This document shows positions 19,196 through 28,629 of a stretch of DNA of 64,000 nt, in pieces. Made by a program: the position numbers and the translations under genes. Where the stretch lies: NCBI RefSeq assembly GCF_001005295.1, contig NZ_LBMK01000001.1:240976-304975 (forward strand), in the 5' to 3' direction. The DNA is from Streptomyces yangpuensis (GTDB lineage: Bacteria; Actinomycetota; Actinomycetes; Streptomycetales; Streptomycetaceae). Position 1 is the stretch's first letter. Every line of letters starts with the position of its first letter. Under the pieces are notes generated by a model. The model saw only the letters and a list, made by a program, of their open reading frames with translations, did no database searches and had not been told where the DNA came from.

Positions 19196-19236
19196 AACGG
19201 CCACCTTAGGGTGGAGGACGAGTGGGAGGACTGACT
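19196..19236. promoter_or_regulatory. Short divergent iolE/iolC control region
   Basis: Only 41 bases separate the two divergent starts, so both Shine-Dalgarno sequences and any promoters overlap. A small dyad CCACC-TTAG-GGTGG (19201-19214) is centred here and could bind a regulator. No inositol regulator gene is in the window. Confidence 0.4.
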
Positions 19237-20202
19237 GTGACCGGCACCGGCGATCCGTATCCGTTCGACCTGATCACGATGGGCCGGATCGGGGTGGATC
19301 TCTACCCGTTGGCGACCGGCGTACCACTGGCCGAGGCGGAGACCTTCGGCAGGTTCCTGGGCGGCTCCGCGGCCAACGTGGCCGTCGCCGCGGCCCGCCT
19401 GGGCCGGCGGGTGGCGCTGGTCAGCCGGACCGGGGCGGACCCCTTCGGCGCGTATCTGCGCACCGAGCTGCGGAGTTTCCGGGTGGACGAGCGCTGGGTG
19501 ACCGAGGTCGCCGGGCTCCCCACCCCGGTCACCTTCTGCGAGATGTTCCCGCCCGACCGTTTCCCGCTGTACTTCTACCGGCTGCCGAAGGCCCCGGACC
19601 TGGAGATCGCGCAGGACGAGGTGGACCTGGAGGCGGTACGGGCGGCCCGCGTGTTCTGGATGACCGGCACGGGCCTGAGCGAGGAGCCCTCACGGGCGGC
19701 GACGCTGGCGGCGCTGGAGGCCCGCGACCGGTCGGGGACGACGGTGTTCGACCTCGACTGGCGGCCGATGCTGTGGCGGGAGAAACCGCAGCCGTACTAC
19801 GAGCGGGCGCTCGCGCACGCGACGGTGGCCGTCGGCAACCCGGAGGAGTGCGAGATCGCCACGGGCGAGTCCGAGCCGTACGCGGCGGCCCGCGCGCTGC
19901 TCGCCACCGGGGTGGAACTGGCGGTGGTCAAACGGGGCCCGGAGGGAGTGCTGGCGGTCCACCGCGACGGGACGGTCGCCGAGGCGGCACCGGTCGAGGT
20001 GGACGTGGTCAACGGGCTGGGCGCGGGGGACGCGTTCGGCGGGGCGCTGTGCCACGGGCTGCTGGCGGGGTGGGAGTTGGGGCGTGTCGTGCAGTACGCG
20101 AACGCGGCGGGGGCGATCGTGGCCTCGCGGCTGGCGTGCTCCAGCGCGATGCCGTTCTCTCACGAGGTGGAGGAGGTGCTGGGGCATGCCGGTGGTGTCT
20201 GA
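19237..20202 (+). CDS. iolC: 5-dehydro-2-deoxygluconokinase
   Basis: A 321-residue PfkB-family sugar kinase that phosphorylates 5-dehydro-2-deoxy-D-gluconate. It opens with FDLITMGRIGVDLYPL and GRFLGGSAANVAVAAARLG (N-terminal PfkB signature). NGLGAGDAFGGALCHGLLAG near residue 265 holds the catalytic Asp and anion hole. GTG 19237 follows GGAGG at the right distance. It is the first gene of iolC-iolB-iolD-mmsA, and its last 17 bases overlap iolB. Confidence 0.92.
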   Translation: MTGTGDPYPFDLITMGRIGVDLYPLATGVPLAEAETFGRFLGGSAANVAVAAARLGRRVALVSRTGADPFGAYLRTELRSFRVDERWVTEVAGLPTPVTFCEMFPPDRFPLYFYRLPKAPDLEIAQDEVDLEAVRAARVFWMTGTGLSEEPSRAATLAALEARDRSGTTVFDLDWRPMLWREKPQPYYERALAHATVAVGNPEECEIATGESEPYAAARALLATGVELAVVKRGPEGVLAVHRDGTVAEAAPVEVDVVNGLGAGDAFGGALCHGLLAGWELGRVVQYANAAGAIVASRLACSSAMPFSHEVEEVLGHAGGV

Positions 20203-21139
20203 GTGGGGGATGGAGTGGACGCGGCTGCGGGTGCTGACGCTTGAGCCGGGCGAGACGTACGGGTTCGCCTGCGGCGACGCGGAATGGATCGTGCTCCCGC
20301 TGTCGGGCGGCTGCGAGGTCCGCTGCCAGGGCTCCGCCCCGGACCCCGTGGCAGGTCAAGACGACGGGCGAGGTCGGCCACATCCAGCCCCGCCGGCGTT
20401 TGAGGCGCGGGGGTTCGGGGGCGGCGCCCCCGCAGCGGAGCCGCACGTCTTCGCACTGCGGGGGCGCAAGGGGGTCTTCGGCGGGCCCACCGACTTCGCG
20501 TACGTGCCCCGGGACTCATCCGTGGAGGTGACCTCCGCCGGCGGGGGCCGGTTCGCCCTGGCCGGTGCGCAGTGTGCGACAAGGCTGCCCGCGCGCTACG
20601 GCCCGGCCGAAGCCGTTCCCGTCGAGCTGCGCGGCGCGGGCCACTGCTCGCGCCAGGTCAACAACTTCGCCGCCGCGGGTCCCGCCGGGTTCGCATGCGA
20701 CCGGCTGATCGCCGTCGAGGTCCTCACCCCCGGCGGCAACTGGTCCTCCTACCCCCCGCACAAGCACGACGAGCACCACCCCGGCGAGGAGTCCCGCCTG
20801 GAGGAGATCTACTACTACGAGATCGCCCCGCACGGGGACACCCCCGGCTACGGCTACCAGCGCGTCACGCCCTCCCCGGCCGGGAAGACCGACATCCTGG
20901 CCGAGGTGCGGACGGGCGACGCCGTCCTGATCCCGGACGGCTGGCACGGGCCGTCCATGGCCGCCCCCGGGCACGACATGTACTACCTGAACGTGATGGC
21001 CGGACCGGGCGGCGCCGGGCCGAGGGAGTGGCTGATCCGCGACCACCCCGACCACGGCTGGATCCGCGGCAGCTGGGAGGGGCAGGACGTCGATCCCCGG
21101 CTGCCCTTCCCCCGGGCAGAAGCGGAGGACCACCGATGA
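20186..21139 (+). CDS. iolB: 5-deoxy-glucuronate isomerase with an inserted repeat element
   Basis: A 317-residue double-cupin enzyme of inositol degradation. Recognisable parts are RVLTLEPGETYGFACGDAEWIVLPLSGGCEV at the start, FAYVPRD, SSYPPHKHDEHHP with metal-binding His, and the ending HGWIRGSWEGQDVDPRLPF. Residues ~48-84 are not part of the family. They are encoded by an intergenic-type repeat (20330-20442) that stays open in frame between GGCEVRCQG and FALRGRKGVF. The N-terminus is also some 20 residues shorter than I expect for IolB. The enzyme may still fold, because the insert falls at a strand-to-strand turn. It shares ATGA with iolD. Confidence 0.85.
   Translation: MPVVSEWGMEWTRLRVLTLEPGETYGFACGDAEWIVLPLSGGCEVRCQGSAPDPVAGQDDGRGRPHPAPPAFEARGFGGGAPAAEPHVFALRGRKGVFGGPTDFAYVPRDSSVEVTSAGGGRFALAGAQCATRLPARYGPAEAVPVELRGAGHCSRQVNNFAAAGPAGFACDRLIAVEVLTPGGNWSSYPPHKHDEHHPGEESRLEEIYYYEIAPHGDTPGYGYQRVTPSPAGKTDILAEVRTGDAVLIPDGWHGPSMAAPGHDMYYLNVMAGPGGAGPREWLIRDHPDHGWIRGSWEGQDVDPRLPFPRAEAEDHR
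20330..20442. repeat. Streptomyces intergenic repeat element inside iolB
   Basis: A 113-bp element bounded by a perfect 8-bp inverted repeat, GGCTCCGC (20330-20337) and GCGGAGCC (20435-20442). It contains the CCGCCGGCGTTTGAGG and GGGGGCGGCGCCCCC blocks that recur between genes in Streptomyces genomes. Here it lies within a coding sequence and leaves the frame open. Confidence 0.7.
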
Positions 21140-23019
21140 GGCTCACCGTCGCGCAGGCGCTCGTACGCTTCCTCGCCGCCCAGTACACCGAGCGCGACGG
21201 CCGCCGTCACCGGCTGGTCGCCGCCACCTGGGGGATCTTCGGGCACGGGAACGTGGCCGGCATCGGGCAGGCCCTGCTGGAGACCGGCGGCGCCGGACCG
21301 GACGGCATGCCCTTCCTCCAGGGCCGCAACGAGCAGGCCATGGTGCACGCCGCCGTCGGCTACGCCCGCCAGAGCGGCCGGCTCTCCACCCACGCCGTCA
21401 CCACCTCGATCGGGCCCGGCGCCACCAACCTCGTCACCGGCGCCGCCCTCGCCACGATCAACCGGATCCCGGTGCTCCTGCTGCCCGGAGACACCTTCGC
21501 GACCCGGCCCGCCGACCCCGTCCTGCAGCAGCTGGAGGTCCCGTACGCCGGGGACGTCTCCGTCAACGACGCGCTGCGGCCCGTCTCCCGCCACTTCGAC
21601 CGGGTCACCCGGCCCGAGGCCCTGATCCCGGCCGCCCTCCAGGCCGTACGCGTCCTCACCGACCCGGTGCAGACCGGCGCCGTCACCCTCGCGCTGCCGC
21701 AGGACGTGCAGGCGGAGGCGTACGACTGGCCCGGGGAGTTCTTCGCCGAGCGGGTCTGGCGCGTACGGCGCCCGCGGCCCGACCGCGCCGAGCTCGCCGC
21801 GGCCGCCGAGGCACTGCGGGGCTCAGCGCGCCCCCTGATCGTCGCCGGCGGCGGCATCCGGCACAGCGCGGCCCAGGCCTCACTCGCCGCCCTCGCCGAG
21901 GCCACCGGCATCCCGGTGGCCGTCACCCAGGCGGGCAAGGGCGTCCTCCCTTACGGGCATCCCGCCGACGTCGGCGGGATCGGCCACACCGGGACGGCCA
22001 CCGCCGCCGGCCTCGCCCGGGAGGCCGACCTGGTCCTCGCCGCCGGGACCCGGCTCAGCGATTTCACCACCGCCTCGGCGACCCTGTTCCGGCATCCCGC
22101 CGTCCGGTTCGTCGGCCTCAACCTGGACCCGTACGACGCCCACAAGCTCGCCGCCCGCCCCCTGGTCGCCGACGCCCGCGAGGCCCTCGACGAGCTCCGC
22201 CAGGCGCTGGCCGGCCACCGCGTGGACACCGCCTACGAGACGGCGTACCGGCGGGAGGCCGCCCGCTGGGAGGCCCGCGTCGACACCGCCCACGCCGTGT
22301 CCGCGGCCGACGAAGAGCTCCCGCCCACCCAGGCCCAGGTCCTCGGGCTCCTCGACGCCCTCGTCGACGGCACCGACATCCTGGTCAACGCGGCCGGCTC
22401 CCTCCCCGGCGACCTGCACAAGCTGTGGCGCGCCCGGTCCGCGGACCAGTACCACGTGGAGTACGGCTACTCCTGCATGGGCTACGAGATCCCCGCCGCC
22501 ATCGGGGTCGCGCTCGCCGCACCCGGCCGGCCCGTGTGGGCGCTGGTCGGCGACGGGACGTACCTGATGAACCCGACCGAGATCGTCACGGCCGTCCAGG
22601 AGGGCGTCCCGATCAGGGTGGTCGTCCTCGACAACCACGGCTACGCCTCCATCGGCGGCCTCTCGGGCACGGTCGGCGGCGAGGGCTTCGGCACCGCCTA
22701 CCGCTTCCGGGCGCCCGACGGCTCGTACACCGGGGACCCCCTTCCGGTGGACCTCGCGGCCAACGCGGCCTCCCTCGGCATGGCCGTGATCCGCACCCGC
22801 ACCGTACGTGACCTGCGGGAAGCCCTCGCCGAGGCCCGCTCGGCGACGCGTCCCACATGTGTCTACGTACGGACCCGAACGCCCGACACTGTGTCGGGCC
22901 CACCCCCGGCACAGGCGTGGTGGGATGTTCCTGTGGCCGAGACCGCGACCCGTAAGGCGGCGGCCCAGGCCCGTGAAGAGTACGACCGGCAAGCCGCGCA
23001 GCGACGTCGCCATCTGTGA
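21136..23019 (+). CDS. iolD: 3D-(3,5/4)-trihydroxycyclohexane-1,2-dione acylhydrolase
   Basis: A 627-residue thiamine-diphosphate enzyme that hydrolytically opens the inositol ring. The N-terminal pyrimidine domain has GRNEQAMVHAAVGYARQ with the conserved Glu. The central domain covers ~residues 200-340. The C-terminal domain has GYEIPAAIGVALA and the ThDP motif GDGTYLMNPTEIVTAVQ...VVLDNHG. The ATG at 21136 overlaps the iolB stop by four bases (ATGA), so translation is coupled. The length fits the family. Confidence 0.94.
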   Translation: MRLTVAQALVRFLAAQYTERDGRRHRLVAATWGIFGHGNVAGIGQALLETGGAGPDGMPFLQGRNEQAMVHAAVGYARQSGRLSTHAVTTSIGPGATNLVTGAALATINRIPVLLLPGDTFATRPADPVLQQLEVPYAGDVSVNDALRPVSRHFDRVTRPEALIPAALQAVRVLTDPVQTGAVTLALPQDVQAEAYDWPGEFFAERVWRVRRPRPDRAELAAAAEALRGSARPLIVAGGGIRHSAAQASLAALAEATGIPVAVTQAGKGVLPYGHPADVGGIGHTGTATAAGLAREADLVLAAGTRLSDFTTASATLFRHPAVRFVGLNLDPYDAHKLAARPLVADAREALDELRQALAGHRVDTAYETAYRREAARWEARVDTAHAVSAADEELPPTQAQVLGLLDALVDGTDILVNAAGSLPGDLHKLWRARSADQYHVEYGYSCMGYEIPAAIGVALAAPGRPVWALVGDGTYLMNPTEIVTAVQEGVPIRVVVLDNHGYASIGGLSGTVGGEGFGTAYRFRAPDGSYTGDPLPVDLAANAASLGMAVIRTRTVRDLREALAEARSATRPTCVYVRTRTPDTVSGPPPAQAWWDVPVAETATRKAAAQAREEYDRQAAQRRRHL

Positions 23020-23032
23020 AGGAGCAATAGGC

Positions 23033-24532
<1,500 letters not shown>

Positions 24533-24573
24533 CCGGCGGCCGCCCGGTCGCCCAGCAGGCCTCGTAGGACCGG

Positions 24574-24616
24574 CCCGCCCCCCGCACCTCACCGCGGGGG
24601 GCGGGTTCCGTTTTCC
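24574..24616 (+). terminator. Terminator of the iolCBD-mmsA operon
   Basis: A perfect 12-bp GC stem (24574-24585 with 24594-24605) with an 8-base loop, followed by TTCCGTTTT. Confidence 0.9.
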
Positions 24617-24624
24617 CGGAAGGG

Positions 24625-25794
24625 TCACAAGCGCGACCAGACGTCAGACGCGGCCGTCCCGGCCCACACGATGTCGCCGTGGCCGTAGCCCGGGACCACG
24701 GTGAAGGAGACGCGCTCGTTGCCGCCCGCGCGGATCAGCTCCGCACCGCGCGGGTGGTCGCCGCGGCCCAGCTCGGTGTTGACCCACACCACCTCGGCGG
24801 TGATGCGGTCCCAGGCGATCCGGTACGTGTCGTCGTCACCCGCCCAGACCGCGGCGAGGTCCCGCATCAGGGCCGTCGGCAGGAGGCCGCTGCCGAGGGC
24901 CGCGGCCGCCGCGTGCCAGGTGGCCAGCGGGGTCAGGGTCAGAGCGAAGCGGTCCTCGGCGGGGGTCGCCCCGAAGCCGTAGCTTCCGGCGCTGTGCCCC
25001 TGTGCGTAGATCCAGTTGGCCGGTCCCGGGAGGGCGGCCGTGCGGACCAGCGCGAAGTGGGCGAGCCCGGCGTGGGTGAAGCGCAGCGCCCGGTCCGGCG
25101 GCCACGGCGCCGGTGAGACGCCGTCCGGATCGGCCACCGCCTTGGCGATCACGGCCGCGAGCCCCGGATCGACGACGGGGAAGCCCTGCGCGAGCCGGGT
25201 GGCGTACGCGTCCCGGGTGTCGGCCGCCCGCACCGCGAGGTCGCCCGTGTACGGACCGGTCGTGTCCAGGGCCACGACCCGGCGCAGCCGCGGCGAGGTG
25301 TCGTGCGAGGCCGCGTCCAGCCCGAGGGCGGCCCCGGCCGAGTGCCCGACGTACTGGTACGGCAGCCCCAGTACGGAGTCCAGCGCGCCCACGACCCCGG
25401 CCAGGTCCCGACGGTGGGTCTCCAGCCCCCACTCGGCGGTGATCGCGGCCGCCGTGGCGGCGTCCTCGCGCGGGGTGACCCCGACGACGAGCAGGCCCCG
25501 GCGGCGCAGCGCGTGGGCGAGGCAGTGGCCGCCCCGGCCGCCCGGAGTGAGGAACTCCGCCGCGAAGTTCAGCCCGCCGCCGGGCAGCAGGTACGCGATC
25601 CCCTCCGGCGCCCGCGCCGCGTCCGCGATCACGTCCACGGTCACGGGGGCCGGACCGCCGTCGTCGAGCGGGAGCGTGAGGCGGATCCAGCCGTCGCCGG
25701 GCAGGTAGGCGGCGGTGCCGGTGCCCAGGGCGCGCTCGATGCGGGTCAGCAGTCCGATGCCCCCGGCTGCGTCGCCGTGCTGTCGTTCCCTCAC
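24625..25794 (-). CDS. Alpha/beta-hydrolase-fold protein of unknown substrate
   Basis: A 389-residue predicted alpha/beta hydrolase. The nucleophile elbow is YVGHSAGAALGLDAA (Ser near residue 146), preceded by an oxyanion region IAYLLPGGGLNFAAEF. The probable catalytic His is in VVPGYGHGDIVWAG near the C-terminus. There is no signal peptide. AAGGGGGG precedes the GTG at 25794 by about 6 bases. The N-terminal ~70 residues (LPLDDGGPAPVTVDV) form beta strands. The protein converges with the iol operon. An esterase or lactonase role is possible but not shown. Confidence 0.78.
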   Translation of the reverse strand: MRERQHGDAAGGIGLLTRIERALGTGTAAYLPGDGWIRLTLPLDDGGPAPVTVDVIADAARAPEGIAYLLPGGGLNFAAEFLTPGGRGGHCLAHALRRRGLLVVGVTPREDAATAAAITAEWGLETHRRDLAGVVGALDSVLGLPYQYVGHSAGAALGLDAASHDTSPRLRRVVALDTTGPYTGDLAVRAADTRDAYATRLAQGFPVVDPGLAAVIAKAVADPDGVSPAPWPPDRALRFTHAGLAHFALVRTAALPGPANWIYAQGHSAGSYGFGATPAEDRFALTLTPLATWHAAAAALGSGLLPTALMRDLAAVWAGDDDTYRIAWDRITAEVVWVNTELGRGDHPRGAELIRAGGNERVSFTVVPGYGHGDIVWAGTAASDVWSRL

Positions 25795-25853
25795 AGGTGT
25801 CCCCCCTTGAGCCGGTGATGGCCGAATACCGCCACCGGGGACACCTTTGCCGG

Positions 25854-26906
25854 TCAGCGCGTTCCAGCCAAGTCCATGAGGGGTTCCTCCTGTTCGCTCT
25901 CGGCGCGACGGCGCCGCCGCAGCACCCACAGGGTGACGCCCGTGCCCGTCAGCACCAGCAGCAGACCCACGGCGGGCCAGGGCACGGCGAGGAAGTCGGT
26001 CCCGGACCGGGAGACGAGATCGGGATGGGCCGCGGCGCCCGCCGTGATCCTGACGGTGACCCGGTCCGACTGGGGCGCGTCCGGCCACGGCTCGGTCAGC
26101 TCGATCCGCTGGCCCGGCAGCAGCGCCAGCTTCAGCTCACGCTCCGGCCGGTCCAGCACCCGGCGCCCGAACAGTCCCTGCGCGGAGACCGCCACCTTCG
26201 GCTCGACCACCACGTTGCCCCGGTTGACCAGCGTGTACGAGACGGTGGCGCGGGCTTCCCTGACCCAGGGCAGCAGCGGCGCGGACCGGCTGACCCGCAC
26301 GTCCTCCACGCTCAGCCCCGGCGTGACGGGCCCCGGCACCCGGAAGTACAGCCGGGCGCCCACCGAACGCTTCACCCCGACCTGCACCTTGCCGTCCTGC
26401 TGCACGCCCTCCACCGCGGTGCCCAGGGCCACGATCCCGCCCACGTGGTCACCGGGCGTCGCATCCGGCGGAACCGTCACGGTGAAGGGGATGTCCTTGC
26501 GGCCCTTGGCGGGCACGGTGACGGTGCTCGCGGTCTGCGGCGCCAGGGTGATCCACGCGCCGACGTCCTTCGGCTTCGTCTCCACCGGGAGCAGGGCGAA
26601 CGCGCCGCCGGCCGGGGTGTTCACGGCGTCGGTGGCGAAGACCTGGAAGGTCAGCTCCCGGTCCGAGGAGTTCAGGACCGTCACGCTGTCGGAGAGCGTG
26701 CTCCCGGCCGCGCCCTGGTGGAAGAAGTACGCGCGATCGGTCATGGCCGCACCGGCCGCGGGCGTCGGGAACACCCCCCACGTGCCGTTGTCCGCGGCCC
26801 TCGCCGGGCCGGCCGGGAGCAGGCCCGCGCCCATGAGCAGCAGGCCGAGGAGCAGACCGTACAGGGCGGTGCGGATGCGGCCGGGCGGGCTGCTGCGGAT
26901 GCGCAT
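25854..26906 (-). CDS. DUF916/WxL-partner-like membrane-anchored surface protein
   Basis: A 350-residue exported protein: a Sec signal (ALYGLLLGLLLMGAGLLPAG), two beta-sandwich domains in the style of the DUF916 peptidoglycan-binding/host-binding proteins of WxL systems (WGVFPTPAAGAAMTDRAYFFHQGAAGSTLSDSVTVLNSSD, then ARATVSYTLVNRGNVVVEPKVAVSAQGLFGRR), one transmembrane helix (WPAVGLLLVLTGTGVTLWVL) and a basic cytoplasmic tail RRRRRAESEQEEP. It lies just downstream of a secreted WxL-like protein, as in Gram-positive WxL loci. The start at 26906 is an ATG. Confidence 0.78.
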   Translation of the reverse strand: MRIRSSPPGRIRTALYGLLLGLLLMGAGLLPAGPARAADNGTWGVFPTPAAGAAMTDRAYFFHQGAAGSTLSDSVTVLNSSDRELTFQVFATDAVNTPAGGAFALLPVETKPKDVGAWITLAPQTASTVTVPAKGRKDIPFTVTVPPDATPGDHVGGIVALGTAVEGVQQDGKVQVGVKRSVGARLYFRVPGPVTPGLSVEDVRVSRSAPLLPWVREARATVSYTLVNRGNVVVEPKVAVSAQGLFGRRVLDRPERELKLALLPGQRIELTEPWPDAPQSDRVTVRITAGAAAHPDLVSRSGTDFLAVPWPAVGLLLVLTGTGVTLWVLRRRRRAESEQEEPLMDLAGTR

Positions 26907-26938
26907 GGGCGGTCTCCAGTCGGCGGGGCAAGGGGAAG

Positions 26939-26970
26939 GGGTGGTGCGGCGCCGGAGCGCCGCACCACCC
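26939..26970 (-). terminator. Hairpin between the WxL-like and DUF916 genes
   Basis: A perfect 14-bp stem (26939-26952 with 26957-26970) capped by the tetraloop CGGA, followed on the minus strand by a C/T-rich run. As an incomplete terminator it would keep the downstream anchor gene at lower levels than the secreted partner. Confidence 0.75.
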
Positions 26971-27015
26971 TGGTGGAGCGTGCCGTGCGGGTGCGGGTGC
27001 GGATGCGGATGCGGA

Positions 27016-28311
27016 TCAGGCGATCGAGAAGGTCACGACCGTCTGGTAGGTGTCGGCGAACATGAACGGCGGGAGCTGGATCATTCCGGCGCCGCCGACG
27101 GCGAACTCGCCACCGGTCAGCTCGTCACCCCCGGCGGCCTGGGAGGCCACCTTCATCGGGACGTCGGAGATCGCGCCGGGTGTGCCCGCGGTGCAGGTGC
27201 TCGGGCTGTCCGGGTTGGTCACCGTGCAGGACGGCTGGATGCCGATCTGCGCCTTCGGCATCGAGTGGCCGGTGGTCTGGTTCAGGAACGGCGTACGCGT
27301 CGCCGTCACGTCCCAGCCGAGCGAGCCGCCGCGGAAGTCCTGGACGGTCGCGGCGTTGAAGACGCCGACCACCGACTGGGCCTTGCCGTTGATGGTGACC
27401 GCGCCGAAGCTGACGGCCGGCTGGCCGTCCTTCGGTCCCAGGGCCAGCGGCCCGGGGAGGACCTCGACGTCGACCGGGTTCTTCACGCCCGGCTGGTCCT
27501 CCATGAACACGAAAGCCTTGTACGGGGTGATCGAGCCGTCGATCCGGATCGCGTCGGCCTTCTTGCTGACCGTGATGCTGCAGGTGGCGGCGCCGGACGC
27601 GTCCGCCGTGCCGGTACCGGTGTCACCGGTCGCCGCGCCCGCGAGCAGGGCGGAACAGGTGACGGGACCGGCCGGGAAGTTGGCGCCGTTCACGACCACG
27701 GCGGTGCCCGCCGGGCCGCTGTTGGGCGTCAGCCTCGTGGTGACCGGGTCCTTGGGCAGCGCCTCGACCGCGACCGATCCGAGCGAGGCGCTCGGGCGGG
27801 GCGCCGGGGTGCAGGTGGTGGTGAAGACCGAACCGGAGAGGTCGGCGTCGGTCACCGCCAGATCGAGGGCGACCTGGACGGTCGTGCCCTCGGTGCCGTC
27901 CGGGATCCTGACGGTTCCGGAGAACGCCTTGGGATCGAGCGGCTGCCCCGCGACGACGGACACGGTCTCCGGCGGGCTGGTGACCACCTGGGTGGTCGCG
28001 CCGACCTTGAGGGTGATCTTGGACGTGTTCACCGTGGTGACGGAGAACGAGGGGATCAGCGGGCTCGCACCCGGGTCGATCGTGATCGGGACGACGTCGC
28101 CGGCCTTGGCGCCGTCGGGCAGCGTGACCGTCCAGTTCTGGTTGCCCGAACCGTCCGGCTGCGGCGCCGGGGCGTCGCAGTTCTCGAAGACGGCCGTGGT
28201 CTTGGTCGCGGCCTGCGCGGAGCCCGCCAGGCCCGCCACCGCGCCGGTCAGGGCCAGCGACAGGGCCCCCGCCCCTGCCAGCACCTTTCGAAGATGCGTT
28301 CTCGTTCTCAC
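27016..28311 (-). CDS. Secreted WxL-domain-like beta-sandwich protein
   Basis: A 431-residue secreted protein with signal peptide MRTRTHLRKVLAGAGALSLALTGAVAGLAGSAQA. An IPT-like beta domain (LTPNSGPAGTAVVVNGANFPAGPVTC) lies in the middle. The C-terminal ~130 residues read SVVGVFNAATVQDFRGGSLGWDVTATRTPF ... LTGGEFAVGGAGMIQLPPF ... YQTVVTFSIA, which matches the plan of WxL cell-wall domains: a first W-x-V/L motif, paired strands and a short hydrophobic last strand. The GTG start is supported by AAGGAG about 10 bases upstream. Attachment would be non-covalent to peptidoglycan via the DUF916 neighbour. The family call is inferred. Confidence 0.72.
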   Translation of the reverse strand: MRTRTHLRKVLAGAGALSLALTGAVAGLAGSAQAATKTTAVFENCDAPAPQPDGSGNQNWTVTLPDGAKAGDVVPITIDPGASPLIPSFSVTTVNTSKITLKVGATTQVVTSPPETVSVVAGQPLDPKAFSGTVRIPDGTEGTTVQVALDLAVTDADLSGSVFTTTCTPAPRPSASLGSVAVEALPKDPVTTRLTPNSGPAGTAVVVNGANFPAGPVTCSALLAGAATGDTGTGTADASGAATCSITVSKKADAIRIDGSITPYKAFVFMEDQPGVKNPVDVEVLPGPLALGPKDGQPAVSFGAVTINGKAQSVVGVFNAATVQDFRGGSLGWDVTATRTPFLNQTTGHSMPKAQIGIQPSCTVTNPDSPSTCTAGTPGAISDVPMKVASQAAGGDELTGGEFAVGGAGMIQLPPFMFADTYQTVVTFSIA

Positions 28312-28629
28312 TGGGTCGCGACTCCTTCGTCATGACGAACCCTCCCCCCCACCCGCTGTGTGGGGGAGGCCGAGCCGGTGCGGTGGCCGATATTGACGCG
28401 TCATGGTGATGAGAAGTCAATGACTTGCTTTCGCCCGAAGCACACAGAAATTGATGGGCCATCAGGGAGGGGCTGATGGTCCACCGGGTACCGACCGGTC
28501 GGGGTGCGCGGGACCCGGCGGCCGGTCCGGCCGTCGGTCAAGGCCATGTTTCGGCCTTGTTCTGCCCTGTTCGGGCTCGTGGGCGGCGGGCGGCGGGCCG
28601 GCGAGCGGTGGGCGGCCGGCAGCCGGTGG
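28312..28629 (-). promoter_or_regulatory. Upstream region of the WxL-like gene with operator-like palindrome
   Basis: 318 bases without a gene, AT-richer than its surroundings at 28390-28460. On the minus strand TTGACT (28420-28415) and CAATAT (28395-28390) resemble -35 and -10 boxes, with a longish 19-base spacer that contains or abuts the perfect palindrome TGACGCGTCA (28394-28403). Downstream in the leader is a C/G hairpin around 28341-28369. A second palindrome, GGCCGGTCCGGCC (28520-28532), is nearer the subtilisin gene end and could act as its terminator. Confidence 0.4.

Noticed and set aside
20330..20442. A new domain in IolB
   Set aside because: The DNA has repeat-element ends and core; the encoded residues are Pro/Gly/Ala-rich with no fold, so it is better explained as an insertion.
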